A DNA stretch of 64,000 nucleotides, from the NCBI RefSeq assembly GCF_020873915.1, contig NZ_JAHWGP010000019.1:88799-152798 (forward strand), read 5' to 3'. Shown here piece by piece: positions 24,351-32,699 of this stretch. The DNA is from Streptomyces sp. DH5 (GTDB lineage Bacteria; Actinomycetota; Actinomycetes; Streptomycetales; Streptomycetaceae). Within the stretch, counting starts at the first letter, position 1, and every line of letters starts with the position of its first letter. Below the pieces are notes generated by a model. The model saw only the letters and a list, made by a program, of their open reading frames with translations. It was not told the origin of the DNA and ran no database searches. Both the position numbers and the translations under genes were made by a program.

Positions 24351-24731
24351 CGGTCCTCGGGGTCGGCCGGTGCCCGTGCGGTGGAGCCCGTCGTTCCCGC
24401 GGGCCACCACGGTCGCCACCTGCCCAGCCCCTGAACGCCCCCGCACGAACCCGAGCCCCCACAAGTCAGCCACGACGGCGGCCGGGCCGACCGGGCAGGC
24501 GCGCGTGTGCCACCCGCGCCACAGAGGACACCGGCCACGCTTCCCTGTTGTCGCCCACGCCCGCCCTCGACGGCCCGCACGCGGACGACGGCAGCGGCCG
24601 GACACACCCGAGGACCGGCGCCCGCGCCGGCCCGCAGGGCTCCCCGGGGACCGGCGCGCCCCACGACTTTCGTGCATGAAGAACTCGCAGTCATCAACGC
24701 GGCCTTGACCTGCGGAAACGCGGAATGTGAT

Positions 24732-24833
24732 CCGACTGGGGAGTCGGCATACCCGACTCCAGGATCGGCTTTGCCGACTCCAGAGTCGGATTGATCCGAT
24801 CCTGGAGTCGGATCGTCCCGACTCCAGGATCGG
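24732..24833. repeat. Five phased 16-bp iteron-like repeats
   Basis: Copies start at 24732, 24753, 24774, 24796 and 24818, a spacing of 21, 21, 22 and 22 bp (two helical turns). They read CCGACTGGGGAGTCGG, CCGACTCCAGGATCGG, CCGACTCCAGAGTCGG, CCGATCCTGGAGTCGG (inverted form of copy 2) and CCGACTCCAGGATCGG. Each is a near palindrome. A sixth, perfect copy is at 25819-25834, after the two winged-helix genes. The array looks like plasmid iterons or a multi-site operator. Confidence 0.8.
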
Positions 24834-24889
24834 ATCAGATAGCCATGAGCACACTGCTCGCCCGGTCAATCGATCCGACTGTGCGGCGG

Positions 24890-24931
24890 GATCACTTAGC
24901 AATGTGGTAATGCTCTTCCTGGTAAGTGATC
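24890..24931. promoter_or_regulatory. Inverted repeat before the winged-helix operon
   Basis: GATCACTTA (24890-24898) and TAAGTGATC (24923-24931) form 9-bp arms 24 bp apart, ending 57 bp before the start at 24989. This may be an operator or part of a replication origin. Confidence 0.45.
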
Positions 24932-24988
24932 CGTTCCCGAGCCTGATCGCTTCCCGGCCCCATACCGACTTCCAGGGACGGCCCTCAC

Positions 24989-25468
24989 ATGGCAGAGCAG
25001 GCGCGGAAGATCCTCGCCCTGGTCGATCAGGACACAGGCGAGGTCGAGGAGGTGCACCGCGCCAGCTATGCCTTCGACGGAGCCCACGTCAACGTGGGCA
25101 TCCGCAGGGGCCGGGAACTGGCCTCGGCCGCATCGGGCCTGACCGACCGGGAGTTCCGCGTCCTGGTCTGGTACTGGTTCGCCACGGAGACGAGCGAGGA
25201 GGCCGTCATGCGGACGGGTGCCGATATCTCGGCAGAACTCGGCATGAGCCCGGATGCTCTGTCGAGAGCGGTGAAGGTTCTCAAACAGGCTCGGCTGCTG
25301 GTCGAGGCGGGCGGGCTCGGGCGGACCACCTTCTACAGGTGCACGCCCTACCTCGCCTTCATCGGCACCGGCTTCGCGCACCGTGACGCCGTGAAGGACT
25401 GGAACCCGCCGGAGACCAGGGTGCGCGAGCCCCGTGACCGCCGGCGCCGGAGGAAGGGCGAGGCCTGA
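24989..25468 (+). CDS. Winged-helix protein, plasmid RepL-like
   Basis: A 159-residue protein. The central part (about 45-120) is a winged-helix domain: LTDREFRVLVWYWFATETSE, then ADISAELGMSPDALSRAVKV (helix-turn-helix) and LKQARLLVEAGGLGRTTFYR (wing). The tail is very basic (REPRDRRRRRKGEA). The layout resembles RepL-type plasmid replication initiators or MarR-like regulators, but I cannot decide between them. The iteron-like repeats upstream favour a replication or copy-control role. It overlaps the next gene by one base (TGATG). Confidence 0.55.
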   Translation: MAEQARKILALVDQDTGEVEEVHRASYAFDGAHVNVGIRRGRELASAASGLTDREFRVLVWYWFATETSEEAVMRTGADISAELGMSPDALSRAVKVLKQARLLVEAGGLGRTTFYRCTPYLAFIGTGFAHRDAVKDWNPPETRVREPRDRRRRRKGEA

Positions 25469-25791
25469 TGAGGATTCATGATGCGGAAGACGTCCAGTAC
25501 CTGCTCAGGAAGACAGGGCGCGTCCTCAGTCCCAACCAGCGGATCGTCGTCATGCTCTACGCGTCCTCGGAGCAGCGGCGCGACGGAACGGTCATGATCA
25601 AGGCCAGTGAGCTGGCGGTCACCGCGGGGATGACGCCGCCGGTGCTGTCCCGCACGCGCAAGGAACTGCTCGAGGCGGGCTGGCTGGAGGTCACCGGCAG
25701 CGTAGGCAGCGTCAAGCACTACCGGCTCGCCCCGGCCCTGTTCGAGGACCGGGGCCCCGCCGGGCGTCACCTGCGGGCGGTCGGCGGCTGA
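25468..25791 (+). CDS. Second small winged-helix protein
   Basis: A 107-residue protein, almost entirely a winged-helix domain: LSPNQRIVVMLYASSEQRRD, then IKASELAVTAGMTPPVLSRT, RKELLEAGWLEVTGSVGSVK, and a wing ending HYRLAP. It is similar in plan to the preceding protein and probably arose by duplication, or the two form a heterodimer. It is translationally coupled to it (TGATG). No plasmid partition or transfer gene is nearby. Confidence 0.6.
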   Translation: MRIHDAEDVQYLLRKTGRVLSPNQRIVVMLYASSEQRRDGTVMIKASELAVTAGMTPPVLSRTRKELLEAGWLEVTGSVGSVKHYRLAPALFEDRGPAGRHLRAVGG

Positions 25792-25810
25792 CGGCCGACG
25801 GCAGACCGGT

Positions 25811-25842
25811 GAAGCGACCCGACTCCGGAGTCGGGTCGCTTC
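25811..25842. terminator. Perfect 32-bp palindrome with a sixth iteron copy
   Basis: GAAGCGACCCGACTCC (25811-25826) is followed directly by its exact complement (25827-25842). Its core, 25819-25834, is CCGACTCCGGAGTCGG, the consensus of the five upstream repeats in perfectly palindromic form. It may act as a terminator for the two-gene unit and as a sixth protein-binding site. Confidence 0.65.
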
Positions 25843-25897
25843 GCTTGTGGGCGGCGTGAGCCGCGTTTCGCGGGTCGTGTGCGTCCGGGGTCGCCCG

Positions 25898-26545
25898 TCA
25901 GAGGCGGAAGATCTCCGTGAAGCGGGTGAGGAGGCGCGGGGGGCCCTCGATGTGGAGGTCGGGGGAGGTGAGGGCCTCGGCGGGGGGCAGGGTGCCGCGC
26001 ATGAGGTCGAGGACGGGGCGGCCGGCGCGGGTCTCGATGGTCAGGCCGGGGTCGGGGTGCGGGCCGTGGCCGACCGTGAGGGAGGGGCCGTCGATGTCCA
26101 GCCGGAACGTGGCGTCCGCCATGCGCACCTCGTAGGAGAGGGTGTCCTCGCCCGCGGCCTCGGGGCGGAAGGCCGTGTGGAAGGACAGGGCGCGGCTCTC
26201 GGTGGTGATGATCTCGCCGGGGCGGGGCTCGGTCATGCCGCGGGCGCCCCAGCGGCCGAGGGCGGTCACGGCGGGCTGGAGTTCCTGGCCGTGCTCGGTG
26301 AGCTCGTAGACGACGCCGCGGTCGGGGTGGGGCAGTGCGCGGCGGACGGCGACGCCGTTGGCCTCGAGCTGCTTGAGGCGGGTGGCCAGGACGTTGGTCG
26401 GGATGTTCGGCAGGCCGTTGCGCAGGTCGGTGTAGCGCTTCGGGCCGAGGAGGAGGTCCCGGACGATCAGCAGCGTCCAGCGTTCACCGATTACTTCCAT
26501 CGCCCGGGCGAGTCCGCAGAACTGTCCGTACTCCTTGACCGTCAT
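25898..26545 (-). CDS. HxlR-family transcriptional regulator
   Basis: A 215-residue regulator. The N-terminal HxlR winged helix includes FCGLARAMEVIGERWTLLIV, DLLLGPKRYTDLRNGLPNIP and TNVLATRLKQLEANGVAVRR, with an early cysteine (Cys10), the position used for redox sensing in some members. The C-terminal about 100 residues resemble an SCP2-type lipid-binding fold, a known extension in this family. It is divergent from the DUF4287 gene. A TTCC-N12-GGAA inverted repeat in the promoter (near 26560) may be its operator. Confidence 0.85.
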   Translation of the reverse strand: MTVKEYGQFCGLARAMEVIGERWTLLIVRDLLLGPKRYTDLRNGLPNIPTNVLATRLKQLEANGVAVRRALPHPDRGVVYELTEHGQELQPAVTALGRWGARGMTEPRPGEIITTESRALSFHTAFRPEAAGEDTLSYEVRMADATFRLDIDGPSLTVGHGPHPDPGLTIETRAGRPVLDLMRGTLPPAEALTSPDLHIEGPPRLLTRFTEIFRL

Positions 26546-26661
26546 GCTTCACATCCTAGTTCCTGCACCATAGAAGGAACACAGCTTGTCTTTTGCAAGT
26601 AGACTTCGTTCCGCATAGTCTGTTGCCCCGGCAGGACTGACACAGGAAAGCGGGAGACGGT

Positions 26662-26949
26662 ATGTCCTTTCAGGCGTATCTGGACAAGATCGAGGACAAG
26701 ACGGGCCTGACGCCGCGTCAGTTCATGGCGCTCGCGGAGGAACGCGGGTACGACAGCCCGGACACCAAGGCCGGCACCATCCTGGAGTGGCTCAAGGAGG
26801 ACTACGACCTGGGCCGCGGGCACGGGATGGCGCTCGTGCACGTCATCAAGAACGGCGCGAAGATCTCCGACAAGCACGTCGGCTCGGGCGGAACCCACCG
26901 GGACGAGTCGGACACGCTCTGGCTCGACGGCAAGGCGAACCGCCCCTGA
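26662..26949 (+). CDS. DUF4287-domain protein
   Basis: A 95-residue soluble protein. It begins MSFQAYLDKIEDKTGLTPRQ and contains TKAGTILEWLKEDYDLGRGH and ALVHVIKNG, the signature of the DUF4287 family. The family has no proven function; members are small, helical and often stand next to regulators. It is divergent from the HxlR regulator, so it may be its target. It ends at a very strong bidirectional hairpin. Confidence 0.85.
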   Translation: MSFQAYLDKIEDKTGLTPRQFMALAEERGYDSPDTKAGTILEWLKEDYDLGRGHGMALVHVIKNGAKISDKHVGSGGTHRDESDTLWLDGKANRP

Positions 26950-27004
26950 GCCGGGCGCGGGACCGGCGGCCTCCGGCGGGCCCGGTCCGCGTCCTCGACG
27001 TGAC

Positions 27005-27054
27005 GAACGCGGGATGACCGCCGCTCCACCGGGAGCGGCGGTCATCCCGCGTTC
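27005..27054. terminator. 23-bp perfect bidirectional terminator
   Basis: The arm at 27005-27027 (GAACGCGGGATGACCGCCGC...) is the exact inverse of 27032-27054, with a four-base loop. It lies between the convergent DUF4287 and MFS genes. Confidence 0.85.
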
Positions 27055-27067
27055 GCGGTGTCCGGCG

Positions 27068-28552
27068 TCAGTTCCCGGCCCGCTGACGGCGGGCGGCGGA
27101 CGTCAGCAGGGCCGCGCAGACCACGCCGAGGACCGCCAGCGAGGTCCCGGCCCACATGGCGTCGGCGTAGCGCAGGGGCGCGCCCGTCGCCGCCGGGTAG
27201 AGGAAGGAGCCGATCACGGCGATCCCGGCGGCGGCCCCCAGCTGCTGGGCGGTGCTGAGCACGCCCGAGCCGGCGCCGGCGTCCTGGGGCGGCACCTGGG
27301 CGAGTACGACGCCTGTGAGCAGGGGCACGATCATCCCGTTGCCGAGCCCGTAGACCGCGAAGGAGACCGTCAGCGGCAGGACCACGGCGTCCGGTGTGCC
27401 CAGGCCGACGGTCGCGAGCGCTCCGGCGAGACCGGCCGCGGTCAGGGCGGCGGCGACGACGAGCACCCGGAGGCCGAAGCGCCCCTGCAGGGCGGGGGCC
27501 AGGCGTGATCCGGCGGCGATGGCGACGGCCGCCGGGGTGAAGACGAGGCCGGCGACGGCCGGGCTCAGACGCGACTCGTCCTGGAGGTAGAGGCCGAGCA
27601 TGACGGCGAACGGCACGCTCGACATGTACAGCAGGAAGTTCAGCAGCACGCCCAGGCCGAAGGTCCGGCCGGCGAAGAGCCGGACCGGGAGCAGCACGGC
27701 GCGGTCCCCCCGTTCGCGCCGTGTCTGGTGGGCGACGAAGACGGTGAGGAGCAGGGCCGCGGCAGCGAGCAGGACAGGTCCTGCGGGCAGGAAGCTCCCT
27801 TCCTGAAGGGCCGCGAGCGGCAGCAGGAGCAGGGCGAAGCCGGTGGCGCTCAGCGCGATGCCGGCACCGTCGATGCCCTGCCCGGCGCGCGCGGCGCGGT
27901 CGGCCGGCAGGGTCCGGGCGATGGCGAGGTGGGCGACGGCGCACAGGGGCACCGCGACGAAGAAGACGGGACGCCACCCGAGGCCCAGCAGGTCCCAGGA
28001 GGGGATCGCGCCGCCGAGCACCTGCCCGCAGATCATGCCCAGGCTCATGGAGACGCCGTACCAGGACAGGGCCCTGGCCCGTTCGGCGGGCGGGAACTGG
28101 ACCCGGATCAGGGCCAGTACCTGGGGCTGGAGCACGGCCGCGGCGGCGCCCTGCGCGAGGCGCGCGGCGATCAGCACGGCGGGCGACCACGCCAGCGCGC
28201 ACGCCAGTGAGGTGACGGCGAACAGGGTGAGGCCGACGCGGTAGACGCGGCGGCGGCCGAAGAGGTCGCCCAGCCGTCCGCCGGTGATCAGGCCCAGTCC
28301 GTAGACGAGGCTGTACCCGCCGACCACGGCCTGGAACTCCAGCGGCGACAGCGTGAACGACCGGTTGATCGAGGGCGCGGCGAGGTTGACGCAGAACTGG
28401 TCGAACAGGGAGAGGAAGGGGCCGACGGCCAGGACGGCGAGCGCCTGCCACCGGCGGGGGTTCAGCGGTGCCCCGTCCGCCTGCCCGGGCGGGACGGGGG
28501 ACGGGGGGCGGCCGGGCGCGCCGGGGGCGAGAACCGCGGGAACCGGTTTCAC
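27068..28552 (-). CDS. MFS drug:H+ antiporter, DHA2-like
   Basis: A 494-residue multi-pass exporter with about 14 hydrophobic segments. The inter-helix motif A, GGRLGDLFGRRRVYRVGLTL, follows helix 2, and SMSLGMICGQVLGGAI is the antiporter motif C region. It has the DHA2 plan used by many antibiotic self-resistance pumps. The GTG at 28552 is preceded by GAGGAG. It is divergent from the first enediyne-region P450, so it may be the left border gene of the cluster and export product or intermediates (inference). Confidence 0.82.
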   Translation of the reverse strand: MKPVPAVLAPGAPGRPPSPVPPGQADGAPLNPRRWQALAVLAVGPFLSLFDQFCVNLAAPSINRSFTLSPLEFQAVVGGYSLVYGLGLITGGRLGDLFGRRRVYRVGLTLFAVTSLACALAWSPAVLIAARLAQGAAAAVLQPQVLALIRVQFPPAERARALSWYGVSMSLGMICGQVLGGAIPSWDLLGLGWRPVFFVAVPLCAVAHLAIARTLPADRAARAGQGIDGAGIALSATGFALLLLPLAALQEGSFLPAGPVLLAAAALLLTVFVAHQTRRERGDRAVLLPVRLFAGRTFGLGVLLNFLLYMSSVPFAVMLGLYLQDESRLSPAVAGLVFTPAAVAIAAGSRLAPALQGRFGLRVLVVAAALTAAGLAGALATVGLGTPDAVVLPLTVSFAVYGLGNGMIVPLLTGVVLAQVPPQDAGAGSGVLSTAQQLGAAAGIAVIGSFLYPAATGAPLRYADAMWAGTSLAVLGVVCAALLTSAARRQRAGN

Positions 28553-28650
28553 GAGACTCTTCTCCTCACACGGCCGGCCTTGCCCGCCGGTCCGGTGACC
28601 GGGCGGACCGGCGGTTCATCAAACTCACCGCGTACCGGCCCCACAAGCGG

Positions 28651-28662
28651 ACTTGGCGAAGT
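28651..28662. promoter_or_regulatory. ACTTGGCGAAGT element in the P450 promoter
   Basis: The divergent region 28553-28772 contains ACTTGGCGAAGT, a near palindrome matched by ACTTGGCCAAGT at 42871-42882 and, on the minus strand, GACTTGGCGAACTC at 55569-55556. Weak copies of the main cluster motif are also here: minus strand 28710-28693, with GTC in place of GCA. These are candidate regulatory sites. Confidence 0.4.
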
Positions 28663-28772
28663 CTTCGCAACCGCCGCCGGTTGCGGCGGCTTGTGCAACT
28701 CCGCGTGGACAGCGCCGGAAGAGCGCCCACATCCTTCCCCGTGGCAGCGTCCCCTTTCAGGAAGGCTGTGCC

Positions 28773-30014
28773 ATGAAAAGCCCTCGCTCGGCGTCCCTCC
28801 TCTCCGGGGAGCGGGACCGGCAGGAGGAAGCCCGCTCGCTGGTGCTGCGCCTCCTGGACGGCTCCCTGCGGTCCGACCCGTATCCGGTGTTCAACCGCAT
28901 ACGGGAGACGGGGCCCCTGTGGTGGGACGGGTCGACCGTCGTCTTCTCCTCGTGGCGCCATTGCTCCGCCGTCCTGCGGGCGCCGGGAGCCGTCGCCCCG
29001 CGGGACGACGCGTGTCCCGTGCGCCCCGGCGGCCGGCCGGGGACGCCCGCCGCCTCGCCGGAGCACACGCCGCCGCGCCGGCTGGCGGCACGGCTGTTCA
29101 CCCCGCACCGGCTGCGTGACCTCGTTCCCTTCGTGCGCGGCCTCGTCGACGACCTGCTCGACGGGGTGGCGGCACGGGGACGGCTCGAAGCGGTCACGGA
29201 TCTGGCGTATCCGCTGCCGGCGGCCGTGCTCTGCCGGCTGCTGGACCTGTCGCGGGAGGACGCGCCCTGGCTGCACCGGCGGGCGCTGCTGCTCTCCCCC
29301 GCCCTGGACCCGCACGAACTGCTGACCGGCACCGCCCCGCCCGGGGGCGAGGCCCGCCGGTGGGCGGAGGAGGAGCTGGAGGCGTACTTCGGCGAGCGGA
29401 AGTCCTCGCCGGCCGCCCGGACCGGCGAACGCCCACCGGAGACCGGCGCGGAGGGGGCGGAGCTCGCCGCCGCGTACCGGGCCCTGTTCGTCGCGGGCCA
29501 CGAGACCAGCGCCGACCTCGTCTCCGGCGGCGTCCTGGCGCTGCTGCGCGCCCCGCACGTGGCGAGGACGGTGCGCCGCGAGCCCCGGAACGCGGGCCAG
29601 GTGGTGGAGGAGGTGCTGCGCCTGGACCCGCCGGTCCAGCTGCTCCGCCGTCACGCCACCGCCGACCTCGACGTCTGCGGCACCCGGGTGCCGGCCGGGA
29701 CCACCGTGCTGCTCCTGCTGGCCGCGGCCCACCGCGACCCCCTGGAGCGGGACAGCCCCGAGGTGTTCTCACCGGACGGGACCACGGCTCCGCACGCCGC
29801 CTTCGGGCTGGTGCCGCGCGCGTGTCCGGGCGAGCCGGTGGCCCGGCTGATCGCCGAAACGGTCCTCGTCCGGTTCGCCCAGCGGGTCACCGGCGCCCGC
29901 TTCGCCACCGGGACCCCCTCCTACCGACCGAACGTCACCCTGCGCGGCCTGCGGGCGCTGTGGGTCGATTCGGACGGCTTCGGCGACCGCGGCCTGCCGT
30001 GGCCGCCCGCCTGA
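28773..30014 (+). CDS. Cytochrome P450
   Basis: A 413-residue P450. The oxygen-binding helix shows LFVAGHETSADL, the ExxR motif is EEVLRLDPP, and the haem-ligand loop is FGLVPRACPGEPVARL with the axial cysteine; the usual FGxGxHxCxG is altered (Val-Pro-Arg), while Cys and the following Gly are kept. It heads a plus-strand run with a chorismatase, a benzoate-CoA-ligase-like enzyme, the tyrosine aminomutase and a membrane protein. It may hydroxylate the aryl acid or tyrosine-derived unit. The ATG at 28773 follows GGAAGG at the edge of the promoter. Confidence 0.85.
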   Translation: MKSPRSASLLSGERDRQEEARSLVLRLLDGSLRSDPYPVFNRIRETGPLWWDGSTVVFSSWRHCSAVLRAPGAVAPRDDACPVRPGGRPGTPAASPEHTPPRRLAARLFTPHRLRDLVPFVRGLVDDLLDGVAARGRLEAVTDLAYPLPAAVLCRLLDLSREDAPWLHRRALLLSPALDPHELLTGTAPPGGEARRWAEEELEAYFGERKSSPAARTGERPPETGAEGAELAAAYRALFVAGHETSADLVSGGVLALLRAPHVARTVRREPRNAGQVVEEVLRLDPPVQLLRRHATADLDVCGTRVPAGTTVLLLLAAAHRDPLERDSPEVFSPDGTTAPHAAFGLVPRACPGEPVARLIAETVLVRFAQRVTGARFATGTPSYRPNVTLRGLRALWVDSDGFGDRGLPWPPA

Positions 30015-30063
30015 CGCGCTCACCGCCTCGCTTCGCAGCGGCTCACCCCATGGGAGCAGACTC

Positions 30064-31083
30064 GTGACAGCCCTGAACACCCTCGCACGCACACCCCTGC
30101 TCGACTGCGTGTTCGACATGACCTCCGGCGGGGACGCCCCGGCCGGCCGGAACGTCCTGGCCCGTGTCGTCTACGGACACCACGGCGGGCGGCCGACGCT
30201 CTACCGGGGGTCCCCCCGGATCGACGTCCACATGACCGCCGCGGACGCCGTCCCGGTCACGGAGGTCTGGGTCACCGACCGTCCGGTGCGCAGCGGGCTG
30301 CAGGACAACCTGGTGTACGCGGAGGACGGCGAGTACTTCTTCTGCGCGGTGCGCGTCGAGGAGAGCGGGGTGTACCGCGACGCGGTGCGCACCGCCTACG
30401 CCGCCGCGTTCCGGCTGGCCCGGCAGCAGGGCTACACCGACCTGTTCCGCATGTGGAACCTCGTCGGGGACATCACGGGCACCAACGCCGAGGGCACGGA
30501 GATCTACCAGGACTTCTGCGCCGGCCGGGCCCTGGCCTTCGAGGAGTGGTCCGAGCACTTCGAGGGCATGCCCGCCGCGACCGGCATCGGCGCCCTGGGG
30601 ACGGGCATCGACCTGTACTTCCTGGCCTGCCGTCCCGGGCGCACGACTCACCTGGAGAACCCGCGGCAGACCCCCGCCCACCGCTACCCCGAGCGGTACG
30701 GGGTCAGGCCGCCGAGTTTCGCGCGCGGCACCCATCTGGCGTCCGAGGGGTACGGGGCGGGGGCCCTCTTCGTGTCCGGCACCGCGAGCATCCTCGGCGA
30801 CGACACCGTGCACCCCGGCGACATCGAACGGCAGCTGGACGTCACCCTGGCGAACATCGAGACGCTGGTGAGCGGGGAGAACCTGCGCCAGCACGCCGTC
30901 GACGCCGGGTACGGGCTGGCGGAACTGGGCTCGGTCAAGGTCTACGTCCGTGACGCGGAGCACCTGCCGGCGGTGCGGGCGAGGTGCGCCGAGGCGTTCC
31001 CCGGCGGAGCGGGCGCCGTGTTCTTCAACGTCGGGATCTGCCGGCCGGACCTGCTGGTCGAGATCGAGGGGATCTGCCGATGA
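30064..31083 (+). CDS. FkbO/Hyg5-family chorismatase (likely 3-hydroxybenzoate synthase)
   Basis: A 339-residue chorismatase. Diagnostic segments are HRYPERYGVRPPSFARGTHL, LFVSGTASILGDDTVHPGD and the C-terminal FFNVGICRPDLLVEIEG. Family enzymes remove pyruvate from chorismate: FkbO gives a dihydroxycyclohexadiene acid, Hyg5 gives 3-hydroxybenzoate. From memory of that comparison, Gly in FVSGTAS and Cys in GICRPD favour the Hyg5 reaction. It overlaps the following CoA-ligase gene by four bases (ATGA), which supports delivery of a benzoate to that ligase. GTG start at 30064. Confidence 0.82.
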   Translation: MTALNTLARTPLLDCVFDMTSGGDAPAGRNVLARVVYGHHGGRPTLYRGSPRIDVHMTAADAVPVTEVWVTDRPVRSGLQDNLVYAEDGEYFFCAVRVEESGVYRDAVRTAYAAAFRLARQQGYTDLFRMWNLVGDITGTNAEGTEIYQDFCAGRALAFEEWSEHFEGMPAATGIGALGTGIDLYFLACRPGRTTHLENPRQTPAHRYPERYGVRPPSFARGTHLASEGYGAGALFVSGTASILGDDTVHPGDIERQLDVTLANIETLVSGENLRQHAVDAGYGLAELGSVKVYVRDAEHLPAVRARCAEAFPGGAGAVFFNVGICRPDLLVEIEGICR

Positions 31084-32636
31084 CCACCGCCCCGCCGCGT
31101 CCCGCCGGCGACACGACCGCGCCGGCCTCCGTCCGCGACACCCGCAGCGGCAACCTGGCCGAACTGCTGGCGGAGTCCGCCCGCGCGCACGGCCGGATGG
31201 ACCGCACCGCCTACATCGACGAGCACGGCGAGCACTCCTTCCGCTCCGTGCACGAGGGAGCCGGCCGGGCCGCCGCGGCGTTCGCCGCACACGGTCTGGG
31301 CCCCGGCTCCCGCGTCCTCGTCGCCCTGCCCGACGGCCTCGACCTGGTCCGGGCGTTCCTGGGCGCCCTGCGCGTCGGCGCGGTGGCCGTCGTCGTCAAC
31401 TCGACCTTCCACCCGGACGAGATGGCGCGGGCGGGACGCATCGCCGAGCCCGACGCCGTGGTGGCCACGCCCGAACTCGAAGGGCTGTTCACCGCGCCGG
31501 TGCTGACCCCGGACCGGTTGTCGGGCGACGGCGGCCCGGTGCCGCCGTACGCCGAGTGCGCGCCGGGGACACCCGCGTACGCCGCGTTCACCTCGGGCAC
31601 CACCGGTGACCCCAAGCTGTGCTTCCACACGCACGCCGACGCGGAGGTCCTCGACCAGGCGGCCGGCCGGGCCGTCGGGGTCACCGAGGACGACGTCTGC
31701 TACTCGGTGCCGCGGATGAACTTCGCCTACGGGCTGGGCAATTCGCTGCTCTTCCCGCTGCTGCGGGGAGCCGCCACCGTGCTCACCGCCCGGCGGCTCG
31801 CCCCGGCCGACTGCCTGGCCCTCCTCGCCCGGCACGGGGTGACCGTCCACTACAGCCAGCCCACCTTCTTCGCGCACATGCTCACCCACCCCGGCGCCGA
31901 GGAGATCCTCGGCCGGCTGCGGGTGGCGGTGGTCGCCGGGGAGGTGCTGCCCCGGGCACTGGAGCGGCGGCTGCGCCACATCCTGGGCGAGCGGCTGCTC
32001 AACGTGTACGGCACCACCGAGATCGGGCACGCCCTGCTGGCCAACGGGGCCGGGGCGTACCGCGAGTTCACCCTCGGCAGGGTGCTGGCGCCCTACCGGC
32101 TGCGGATCGTCGACGAGGAGGGCCGGCCGGTGGCCGCCGGCACCGAGGGCCGGCTCGAACTGGCCGGGCCCACCATCGGCCCGGGCGTCGCCCGCGGAAG
32201 CGACGTCCCGCTGCGGACGGCACCCGGGGAGTGGTACTCCACCAGCGACGCCGCGACCGCCGACCCCGACGGGTTCGTCACCGTGCACGGACGCCTGGAC
32301 GACGTCGAGATCGTCGGCGGGATCAACGTGCACCCCACCGAGATCGAGGACCGGCTCATGGAGCATCCGGCCGTCGAGGAGGCGGCGGTGTGCTCGGTGC
32401 GGCACGACAACGGGGTCTCGGCGCTGCGGGCCTTCGTCGTCCTGCGGGCGGGCGTCGACGCCGTCGCCGCCCAGGACGTGCGGCAGGAGCTGCTGGCCAC
32501 CGCCCGCACCTCGCTGACCTGGTACAAGGTCCCCGAGGACGTCGTCTTCGTCACCTCCCTGCCCCGCAATCACACCGGCAAGCTGCTGCGCCGCACGGTC
32601 CGCGCGCAGGCGGCCGGCGGTTCCTCCCGGCACTGA
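31080..32636 (+). CDS. Benzoate-CoA-ligase-like AMP-forming enzyme
   Basis: A 518-residue ANL-superfamily ligase. The ATP-binding loop is AAFTSGTTGDPKLCFHTHAD, the A5-type motif LLNVYGTTEIGHALL, the hinge aspartate region STSDAATADPDGFV, and the catalytic lysine lies in LPRNHTGKLLRRT. The best functional guess is activation of the benzoate made by the coupled chorismatase as acyl-AMP or acyl-CoA. The ATG at 31080 overlaps the chorismatase stop. Whether CoA or a carrier protein is the acceptor cannot be told; no free carrier protein is nearby. Confidence 0.85.
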   Translation: MTTAPPRPAGDTTAPASVRDTRSGNLAELLAESARAHGRMDRTAYIDEHGEHSFRSVHEGAGRAAAAFAAHGLGPGSRVLVALPDGLDLVRAFLGALRVGAVAVVVNSTFHPDEMARAGRIAEPDAVVATPELEGLFTAPVLTPDRLSGDGGPVPPYAECAPGTPAYAAFTSGTTGDPKLCFHTHADAEVLDQAAGRAVGVTEDDVCYSVPRMNFAYGLGNSLLFPLLRGAATVLTARRLAPADCLALLARHGVTVHYSQPTFFAHMLTHPGAEEILGRLRVAVVAGEVLPRALERRLRHILGERLLNVYGTTEIGHALLANGAGAYREFTLGRVLAPYRLRIVDEEGRPVAAGTEGRLELAGPTIGPGVARGSDVPLRTAPGEWYSTSDAATADPDGFVTVHGRLDDVEIVGGINVHPTEIEDRLMEHPAVEEAAVCSVRHDNGVSALRAFVVLRAGVDAVAAQDVRQELLATARTSLTWYKVPEDVVFVTSLPRNHTGKLLRRTVRAQAAGGSSRH

Positions 32637-32699
32637 CACCCGCTGCCCTGCCCCGACCTGCGCGCCGGTTCCTCACGGGTCCGGCTCCGTCCACCTGGA

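Larger units (their letters stand above)
24351..24988. other. Non-coding stretch with phased repeats and an operator-like repeat
   Basis: 638 bp without a supported gene. From 24351 to about 24720 I see nothing recognisable. From 24732 to 24833 there is a phased five-copy repeat array, and at 24890-24931 an inverted repeat (GATCACTTA/TAAGTGATC) just before the winged-helix gene at 24989. The stretch from 24890 is AT-rich compared with its surroundings. Confidence 0.5.

Noticed and set aside
24732-24833. CRISPR array
   Set aside because: Repeats are 16-bp near-palindromes with only 5-6 bp between them and no cas genes; they fit binding sites, not spacers.
24300-24902. Minus-strand frames over the repeat array
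   Set aside because: They read through the iteron repeats and have Arg/Pro-rich, low-complexity translations without a ribosome site.
28693-28725. Extra divergent pair of the regulon motif in the P450/MFS promoter
   Set aside because: Spacing fits, but GCA is replaced (GTC and CAG) and one AGATG is AGAGC; too weak to count with the eleven good copies.
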